Assembly (NCBI GenBank): GCA_003249275.1
Contig: QKJO01000098.1
Location: forward strand, 1 to 11,411
DNA length: 11,411 nt
Source of the DNA: Spirochaetaceae bacterium
Lineage (GTDB): Bacteria > Spirochaetota > Spirochaetia > Spirochaetales_E > Spirochaetaceae_B
Reading direction: 5' to 3'
Shown here: piece after piece, positions 6,632-11,411 of the stretch
How positions within the stretch are numbered: position 1 is the stretch's first letter
Layout: every line of letters starts with the position of its first letter
Position numbers and translations under genes: made by a program
Notes under the pieces: generated by a model
The model's database searches: none
Seen by the model: the letters and a program-made list of their open reading frames with translations, nothing else
Told to the model about the DNA's origin: nothing

Positions 6632-8368
6632 ATGTCCCAAACAATGATCCCCCGGATACAATCGGTCAGCCTGAAGAGAAACAATCAGGGTCAGTTTCTG
6701 GTCCTGTGGGGTTCGACTGAAAAAGAGCTCCCCCTTCCCCCGGAAAATACGGAAATTCTCTCCCGCGACGACAGAGGTTACTGGTATGACCGGGAGTTTT
6801 CCGGCTGGAACAAACCGAAGCTGAACATACCCGAGTCACCCCGTGACGGCGCCTTCGGCAAGCGGCTGATCTATCTGGAGCCGGGACACAAACATCCCTA
6901 TATGAGCCTCTATACCAAAACGATCGGCGAGAAGTGCCGGGAAGCAGGAATCGAGCTGACGATCCTCAGTTCCCAGTGGGACGACGACCGATTCGACGCC
7001 AATGTGGACCAGGCCATTGCCCTGAATCCCGATATCATCCTTCTCAATCCTGAGAATCAGGACAGAAGCAACGACTGGTACAGGAGGATAAACAGAGCGG
7101 GAATTCCCGTAGTGGGTGGAAACTTTCTTGCAGACAATGAGGGCCACCAGTATCTCCTGGCCTGGACCGGTCCTGACGACTGGGGGCAGAGCCGGCTTCT
7201 GGCCCGGACCCTGGCGGACAGGCTGGATAAAAAGGGAGGATACGCCATCCTCCAGCATTACGAGGGGAATTCCAGCCATTATGCAAGGACCTGGGGACCC
7301 ATCACGGAATTGAAGGATTATGCACCCGAAATGGTGCTGCTGGATGCAAAACCGGGAATGATACCCGGGGACGCGGCAGAGACGGTCAGCAGCTGGATCG
7401 ATAAATTCGGCCCCGGTCTCAGGGGAATCTTCAGTGCCGATGACGGTGAAACAATGAAAGAGGTGTCCAGGGTTCTGATGGAAAAAGGACGGGAGGACAT
7501 CGTGTGTGTTGCCGCCGGAAGCAGTCTGATGGGTCTTGAACTGATCCTCAGCGGCAGGTTGTATGCCTCGTCCTATCAGTCCGCCGTCATCGACGGCGAA
7601 ACGGCCATCCAGACCATCATCGACTGGTTCGACGGGCTGCCGGTGGAACCGGTTCGCTACCTTCCCAAGCATATAATCACCGCCGACGATGCCTCTGATT
7701 TTCTCCACCCCGTCCCTCAGGTCAGTTCCCTCAATCTGGAACACCTCTACACGGCCATCCGGGAGTTCAACTGGAAGGGGAGCTACAACTTCTTCGGAGA
7801 CCTTTATGCCAAACTGCTGAAGAGCCATGTCATTCCCTCCGAAATATTTCAGGGGATCTGCCTTGAAATTCTGACGGGCATGATCATAATCCTGAAAAAC
7901 GACGGTCTTTCGGTGGAGGATTCTCTGGGAAGCTACGAGGGTCTGGTCAAGCATCTGTTCAAGGACAACGACATCAGTTCGGTCCTGGAGTGGCTGAACA
8001 ACCTCTGCCAGCAGATCATTGCGGCGAAACTGGCCAAGATCAACAGAATGACCCCCATCCAGGAGATCATCGAATACGTGGACCATCACTATATGGAGCC
8101 CCTCTCACTCAAATCCCTGGCCTATCAGTTTTCCATATCCCAGGCCTATCTGGGCCAGGTGTTCAGAAAAGAGACGGGAACTAAATTCAATGACTATCTG
8201 AACGGAAAAAGAGTGGAAAAGGCGAAACTCTCCCTGCTGGGAGAAAATGTGGCCATCAACAAGGTGGCTGTGGAACTGGGCTATACAGACCCGGCTTACT
8301 TCTACAAGATCTTCAAGAAGCTCACCGGGCTGTCAGCCAGCGATTTTATCAATCAGAACAAAAAGTAG
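6632..8368 (+). CDS. One-component AraC-family regulator with periplasmic-binding-protein-like sugar sensor
   Basis: This 578-residue cytoplasmic transcription factor combines a sugar sensor with a DNA-binding domain. Residues 1-75 are a leader segment of unknown role. Residues about 78-352 resemble type 1 periplasmic sugar-binding proteins (ribose/xylose-binding, LacI-like): RLIYLEPGHKHPYM, NPDIILLNPENQD, RAGIPVVGGN, GIFSADDGETMKEV. Residues about 368-470 are a helical linker. Residues about 475-575 are the AraC domain with two helix-turn-helix motifs (SLKSLAYQFSISQAYLGQVF; AINKVAVELGYTDPAYFYKI and the LTGLSASDF end). The layout parallels E. coli XylR, which senses xylose. ATG 6632 is the first possible start after an in-frame TAA at 6605; there is no SD, and the -10 box sits 7 bases before it. 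It converges on the URO-D/rhaM cluster, the likeliest target, but the ligand is unknown. Confidence 0.9.
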   Translation: MSQTMIPRIQSVSLKRNNQGQFLVLWGSTEKELPLPPENTEILSRDDRGYWYDREFSGWNKPKLNIPESPRDGAFGKRLIYLEPGHKHPYMSLYTKTIGEKCREAGIELTILSSQWDDDRFDANVDQAIALNPDIILLNPENQDRSNDWYRRINRAGIPVVGGNFLADNEGHQYLLAWTGPDDWGQSRLLARTLADRLDKKGGYAILQHYEGNSSHYARTWGPITELKDYAPEMVLLDAKPGMIPGDAAETVSSWIDKFGPGLRGIFSADDGETMKEVSRVLMEKGREDIVCVAAGSSLMGLELILSGRLYASSYQSAVIDGETAIQTIIDWFDGLPVEPVRYLPKHIITADDASDFLHPVPQVSSLNLEHLYTAIREFNWKGSYNFFGDLYAKLLKSHVIPSEIFQGICLEILTGMIIILKNDGLSVEDSLGSYEGLVKHLFKDNDISSVLEWLNNLCQQIIAAKLAKINRMTPIQEIIEYVDHHYMEPLSLKSLAYQFSISQAYLGQVFRKETGTKFNDYLNGKRVEKAKLSLLGENVAINKVAVELGYTDPAYFYKIFKKLTGLSASDFINQNKK

Positions 8369-8371
8369 AGA

Positions 8372-9541
8372 TCACTTCATTTCGGGGATGTCCCACTTGC
8401 CCAGGTCCAGGGGATAGGTTCCGTGTTTCTTGACAAGATTGTAGACAAACTCGTATCGTTCGGCGCTGACATTGCTGGGGACCGAGTGATCGGACTGGAC
8501 GATGTATCCGCCGCCCTTGGCTGCGTTCATCTTTCTCAGAACCTCTCCTTCCAGCTCATCCAGAGGCGCATCGGCCCATTTCATGACATCGATATTTCCG
8601 CAGAAGGCCATATTGTGGCCGAAGGTCTGTCGTTTTTCAACAACATCCATGCCCGACTTGGCTTCCAGGGGGTTGTAGCAGTCCAGTCCGATCTCGATCA
8701 GGTCGGGCCAGATATCGGTTGAGTTACCGCATCCGTGATAGATGACGGGCAGACCTTTGCTGTGACAGAAATCGATCTGAGCCTTCAGTCCGGGTTTGAA
8801 AAAACGTCTCCAGGTATCGGGAGAGAAGAGCATTCCGTTCACATAGGCCACGTCGCCGTAGATTATAAATCCGTCCAGCTTGCCGTCGATGGCCTTGTAC
8901 TGGGCTTTCATGCACTCCAGGTTGAAGTTGTGGACCCGGTTCAGAAAGGTTTCCAGTTCATCCGGATAGAGGGCCGACCAGAGGAGGATGTTCTCGGAAC
9001 CGATGATTCTCCATCCCTGCTCCATTCCTTCGCAGACCGATCCGTACACGGGGAAGTCGCCGTACAGGGATTTGACGGTTTCCGTCCAGGCGGGTGTATT
9101 CCGGCTTATGACTTCCGAGACACCGTTGAGCTGGTTGTCCCCGGCCTTGAAGTAGCGTCTTTCATCCCAGGGGTCATCGAACTCAAAAGCCAGCATTTTT
9201 TCGACCGTATCGGTCTCGAATTTTTCAAAATAGGGCATCTGGGCGCCCTTTTTATGGCGGATGATGGCCTCAAACCCGGTCCGGACGATCTCTTCATCTT
9301 CGGTGTTTTTGATGACTTCAAAATCCTTGATATGGGGGTCCAGGTTGGGCATGGCGCTGATCCAGTCCAGATCGTAATATTTGTAGGGGCTGACGTCCGA
9401 AGCCAGGCCCAGCTCCTGTCTCCACCGGTCTATAAAAGTAAGCCAGAAGAAATCGCTGATCGGAACTCTGTCCGCCTCTTCATGCCTCAGTGTCTTATTG
9501 ATTCTATCCAGTTTTTTCAGACAGTTTTCCGTTCTTTCCAT
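8372..9541 (-). CDS. URO-D superfamily protein, cobamide-methyltransferase-like (not HemE)
   Basis: This 389-residue protein has the uroporphyrinogen decarboxylase (URO-D) barrel but lacks the HemE signature (MRQAGRYLPEY), and no haem genes are near. It resembles the branch with the corrinoid:coenzyme M methyltransferases MtaA/MtbA. HGC at His269-Cys271 fits their H-x-C zinc motif and is followed by a CGNID block (Cys314). Where MtbA has its third zinc ligand, a Cys, this protein reads SDHSVPSNVS (Asp351, His352), closer to the C-terminal His of URO-D. Other marks are the RVPISDFFWL entry strand and DGFIIYGDVAYVNGML. Start: ATG 9541 with AGGAG 7 bases upstream. It is the last gene of the minus cluster, after a 124 bp gap that may hold its own promoter. 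Methyl transfer or demethylation is an inference; substrate unknown. Confidence 0.8.
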   Translation of the reverse strand: MERTENCLKKLDRINKTLRHEEADRVPISDFFWLTFIDRWRQELGLASDVSPYKYYDLDWISAMPNLDPHIKDFEVIKNTEDEEIVRTGFEAIIRHKKGAQMPYFEKFETDTVEKMLAFEFDDPWDERRYFKAGDNQLNGVSEVISRNTPAWTETVKSLYGDFPVYGSVCEGMEQGWRIIGSENILLWSALYPDELETFLNRVHNFNLECMKAQYKAIDGKLDGFIIYGDVAYVNGMLFSPDTWRRFFKPGLKAQIDFCHSKGLPVIYHGCGNSTDIWPDLIEIGLDCYNPLEAKSGMDVVEKRQTFGHNMAFCGNIDVMKWADAPLDELEGEVLRKMNAAKGGGYIVQSDHSVPSNVSAERYEFVYNLVKKHGTYPLDLGKWDIPEMK

Positions 9542-9548
9542 CAGGAAA

Positions 9549-9559
9549 CTCCTATTATA
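9549..9559 (-). promoter_or_regulatory. SD of the second URO-D gene with an adjoining TATAAT
   Basis: On the minus strand TATAAT (9559-9554) runs directly into AGGAG (9553-9549), with the ATG 7 bases on. The AGGAG is a good SD. If the TATAAT acted as a -10 box, transcription would start past the SD, so it is more likely an AT-rich coincidence. Confidence 0.6.
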
Positions 9560-9587
9560 TTTACTTGCTTATTAACGATTTAAAAAA

Positions 9588-9617
9588 ATCATACTATTCA
9601 TAAGCCGAACCAGGCAA
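9588..9617 (-). promoter_or_regulatory. Candidate promoter for the second URO-D gene
   Basis: On the minus strand TTGCCT (9617-9612) and TATGAT (9593-9588) are 18 bases apart; the first matches 4 and the second 5 of 6 consensus bases. Transcription would start near 9581, giving a leader of about 40 bases with the AGGAG. It sits in the only sizeable gap of the cluster, so this gene could be expressed apart from the two upstream of it. Confidence 0.4.
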
Positions 9618-9665
9618 GGGTAAAAAATATTGAAACACATGTAAAAAAACAAAGTGGTTCCGTCT

Positions 9666-10973
9666 CTATCTTGAGGGATAATTCCGGACCTCTTCCATGG
9701 CGATCTCCGCCCAGTGCCAGAGCCTCTCGGGCTTGTAGCCGACTGTGGAGATATCTTTCATAATCAGTTCGATATGGCAGTTGCCGTCCGCCTCGGTCAG
9801 GAAATCCCGGATCTGTCTGCGGGCTTCACCGGGGTCCCATTCAGTCGTCGCAAAGACGGCGGGATTCGGTTTCCGGCTGATCACGTAGTCATCCTGAATC
9901 TCTTTAACGGCACGCTTCGTATCATTCCAGGGGCTGCAGGAGATTTTCCTCAGATTCGGGATCTTCCTGAGCTGCTCCATCTTTCCCGCCAGGGGTTCGC
10001 AGCAGCCGTAATAGGTCAGTCCCCAGCGGGAGAGCCAGGGCAGATCGTGGTCAATGGCGAAGTCCCAGTGCATCTCGGGAGAAACATCGGAAAAGATCTG
10101 CGCATTGGAACAGCCCCACATGTTATGAGGTTTCACATGATCCGGATCATAGTCTTTTCCGGGAAGTTCACTGCAGTAGCCGTATCCCCCCGATCCGATC
10201 CGTGTATTATTGCAGTCCAGAGTGAGAAGATTCTGCTCCGCGAACTGATCAAGTTCGGTCATCCAGGCCTGAACCATCCGGTCCACCGCATCATGCACCA
10301 TCTGTGGCCTCAGGATCAGATCCATCATGGCCTCCGATACGCCCCACCATCGGATAAGATAGTCCCAGGGGGTATACCAGATATGGCTCTGACCGACAAG
10401 TCTGACGGGCAGGATGTCTCCCAGGACCTCGTTCATCATCTCAAAACTGAAACGGGTGGCTTTCTCGTTGTGAGTGATCACGGGCATTTTGATCTTTTCA
10501 ATATCTTCGGGTTCGCTGATCTGGATCTGAAAATGCCGGGAGACGATATCGTTGGCATCATCGGTCCGGGCGATGTCGGTCTGTTCCATGATGCCGAAAT
10601 CGGTGCTGTGAATGACCTTTTCGCATTCGAACCAGGGATTTACGACCATATCGCCGGGCAGATGTTTCCACTGGTAGATAGTCTTTCTCAGTTTATCTTC
10701 CAGATCTCTGGCCCAGGTCTGCTCGCAGACAAGGGTCAGTTCATCGTTCACATTCATCTCATGCCAGGGAATCTCGTTGATCCAGACCATGGGTCTCTGA
10801 GATTTAAGGTCGTTCAGGTCTCTCCAGAGAGCGGCTTTTTCCTTGTGAACAGGGAGAGAGGCAATTTCAGCATACTGCTCCCCCAGCGTCTTAAGAATGT
10901 CCCGTTCCTTCGAGTTGAGATGAATCTCCTTCGCTACGGGGTAAACAGTATGATGGCTGGGATCATGCAGCAT
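9666..10973 (-). CDS. URO-D superfamily-like protein with CCE motif, function unknown
   Basis: The 435-residue protein looks like a second, distant URO-D superfamily member, longer than the one downstream and not a recent duplicate of it. Residues 1-70 are charged and helical; the barrel seems to begin at RPMVWINEIPWHEMN. A YYGCCEPL motif (Cys324, Cys325, Glu326) stands where URO-D-like methyltransferases carry H-x-C, and is followed by KIPNLRKISCSPWND (Cys346). The end is ELIMKDISTVGYKPERLWHWAEIAMEEV. The Cys/Glu cluster suggests a metal site, probably zinc; this is an inference. ATG 10973 follows an AAGGAGAGG (its GAGG is 9 bases away), and the gene starts 24 bp after rhaM, so the two are co-transcribed. 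It carries no HemE signature. Family placement is moderately sure, function is not. Confidence 0.7.
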   Translation of the reverse strand: MLHDPSHHTVYPVAKEIHLNSKERDILKTLGEQYAEIASLPVHKEKAALWRDLNDLKSQRPMVWINEIPWHEMNVNDELTLVCEQTWARDLEDKLRKTIYQWKHLPGDMVVNPWFECEKVIHSTDFGIMEQTDIARTDDANDIVSRHFQIQISEPEDIEKIKMPVITHNEKATRFSFEMMNEVLGDILPVRLVGQSHIWYTPWDYLIRWWGVSEAMMDLILRPQMVHDAVDRMVQAWMTELDQFAEQNLLTLDCNNTRIGSGGYGYCSELPGKDYDPDHVKPHNMWGCSNAQIFSDVSPEMHWDFAIDHDLPWLSRWGLTYYGCCEPLAGKMEQLRKIPNLRKISCSPWNDTKRAVKEIQDDYVISRKPNPAVFATTEWDPGEARRQIRDFLTEADGNCHIELIMKDISTVGYKPERLWHWAEIAMEEVRNYPSR

Positions 10974-10997
10974 TTTTTATGACCTCTCCTTCTCAAA

Positions 10998-11321
10998 TCA
11001 GTCCAGGTGATAAACTTCTTCCATATCGGACCACCACTCACCCTCTTCCCGGGTTTCCAGGGGACTCTGCATGGGTTTCATCAGATCCCACCACTCCTGG
11101 GTTTTGGGGTCGGCAGCCATCTTGGCCATATCGGCGTCGAAATCGGTTCCCACGTATTCAAAATAGGCGAAGAGATAGTCATCCTTCAGATAGATGCTGT
11201 AATTGGTGATATTGCACTCACTGATCATGGCATTGATCTCTTTCCAGGGATGGGCATGGTGGTATTTGTAAGCTTCGATGTTTTCTTTTTTGACTTTGAC
11301 GACCTGTCCGTAACGTTTCAT
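10998..11321 (-). CDS. rhaM: L-rhamnose mutarotase family protein
   Basis: RhaM interconverts the alpha and beta anomers of L-rhamnose, supplying the form used by the next enzyme; it is a small cytoplasmic ferredoxin-like-fold protein. The 107 residues match the family's usual length (about 104). Against E. coli RhaM as I remember it, the same positions are kept: Tyr18, His22 (in YKYHHAHPWKEI) and Tyr41 (NYSIYL), plus the paired Trp77-Trp78 and the C-terminal SDMEEVYHLD (E. coli SELQEVFYLP). ATG 11321 has AGGAG (11333-11329) 7 bases upstream. It is the first visible gene of the minus cluster, 24 bp before a URO-D-like gene. No rhamnose isomerase, kinase or aldolase is in the window, so the true sugar may be another 6-deoxysugar. 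Confidence 0.9.
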   Translation of the reverse strand: MKRYGQVVKVKKENIEAYKYHHAHPWKEINAMISECNITNYSIYLKDDYLFAYFEYVGTDFDADMAKMAADPKTQEWWDLMKPMQSPLETREEGEWWSDMEEVYHLD

Positions 11322-11345
11322 TTTTTTTCTCCTATTTTCCCCAAT

Positions 11346-11370
11346 ACCGGCGCTCGTTTAGAGCCCCGGT
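11346..11370. repeat. Hairpin motif, copy 1, upstream of rhaM
   Basis: ACCGG (11346-11350), an unpaired C, GCTC (11352-11355), loop GTTTA, GAGC (11361-11364), an unpaired C, and CCGGT (11366-11370) form a symmetric stem around one C-C mismatch. The core GGCGCTCGTTTAGAGC recurs at 11396-11411. No T-run follows on either strand, so it is not an ordinary terminator. It lies about 25 bases before the rhaM start codon and could be an operator or a small intergenic repeat. Confidence 0.6.
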
Positions 11371-11391
11371 GACTGTTCCATTAAGGCCTAA

Positions 11392-11411
11392 GGGCGGCGC
11401 TCGTTCAGAGC
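11392..11411. repeat. Hairpin motif, copy 2, cut by the window end
   Basis: GGCGCTCGTTCAGAGC (11396-11411) differs from copy 1 by one base, and that base is in the loop (GTTCA against GTTTA). The start-to-start distance is 47 bases. The left flank GGGCGG (11392-11397) differs from copy 1, so only the core is conserved. The right arm lies outside the window. Confidence 0.6.

Noticed and set aside
6836..8089. A 417-codon open frame on the minus strand, opposite the regulator gene
   Set aside because: Antisense shadow with low-complexity Asp/Gly/Val-rich protein; the plus strand clearly encodes the sensor and AraC domains.
8735..9583. A 282-codon plus-strand frame over the 389-residue URO-D-like gene
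   Set aside because: No SD-backed start and no known family; caused by codon bias of the opposite strand.
8372..10973. Haem biosynthesis (HemE) genes
   Set aside because: Both proteins lack the N-terminal MRQAGRYLPEY motif of true uroporphyrinogen decarboxylase, and no other haem gene is near.
9714..10982. A 422-codon open frame on the plus strand, opposite the first URO-D-like gene
   Set aside because: It is a mirror of the real gene: the protein has no recognisable motif, and the minus-strand frame has the SD, URO-D-like features and operon context.
11346..11411. Start of a CRISPR array or integron attC site
   Set aside because: The repeat core is only 16 bases with just two copies visible, and it does not fit the attC RYYYAAC/GTTRRRY ends; the window stops before this could be judged further.

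Overview
The window is 11.4 kb of bacterial chromosome with moderate to slightly high GC, tightly packed genes and clear AGGAG-type ribosome binding sites. The gene mix suggests a fermentative anaerobe: pyruvate:ferredoxin oxidoreductase, a Ktr-type K+ channel, a long HU fusion protein, and URO-D-like proteins with an AraC/sugar-binding regulator. A free-living spirochaete (Spirochaetaceae) is my best guess. It rests on gene content and style only; a clostridial origin is not excluded.

Left part (1-3300): the 3' end of the PFOR gene (+) ends at a strong hairpin terminator. The same hairpin can also serve a convergent three-gene minus-strand operon, read as a secreted YtfJ-like thioredoxin-fold protein, then ktrB, then ktrA (17 bp gap, then a 4 bp ATGA overlap).

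Middle part (3300-6630): a divergent intergenic region leads to a cytoplasmic GH3 beta-glycosidase (+). This converges with a minus-strand gene whose C-terminal third is a full HU/IHF-type DNA-binding domain behind about 175 residues I do not recognise. A second divergent region holds a TATAAT box for the HU fusion, an 11-bp-stem hairpin, and an extended -10 box placed so close to the next ATG that the message is probably leaderless.

Right part (6630-11411): that ATG opens a 578-residue one-component regulator with a periplasmic sugar-binding-protein-like sensor domain and an AraC DNA-binding domain. It ends 3 bp from the end of a convergent minus-strand cluster of an L-rhamnose mutarotase (RhaM) and two different URO-D superfamily proteins. 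The URO-D proteins carry Cys/His motifs like those of zinc-dependent cobamide methyltransferases and lack the HemE signature, so haem synthesis is unlikely. A working idea is a deoxysugar or methylated-sugar pathway with a dedicated sugar sensor. No transporter, corrinoid protein or sugar kinase is in view to confirm it; the cluster probably continues past 11411. At the right edge lies a duplicated hairpin motif with 47 bp spacing, the second copy cut by the window end.

The most novel items are the RhaM/URO-D pair cluster, the HU fusion, the apparent leaderless regulator and the duplicated hairpin. No tRNA, rRNA, CRISPR array, IS element or integrase was seen. No gene-free stretch exceeds 200 bases.
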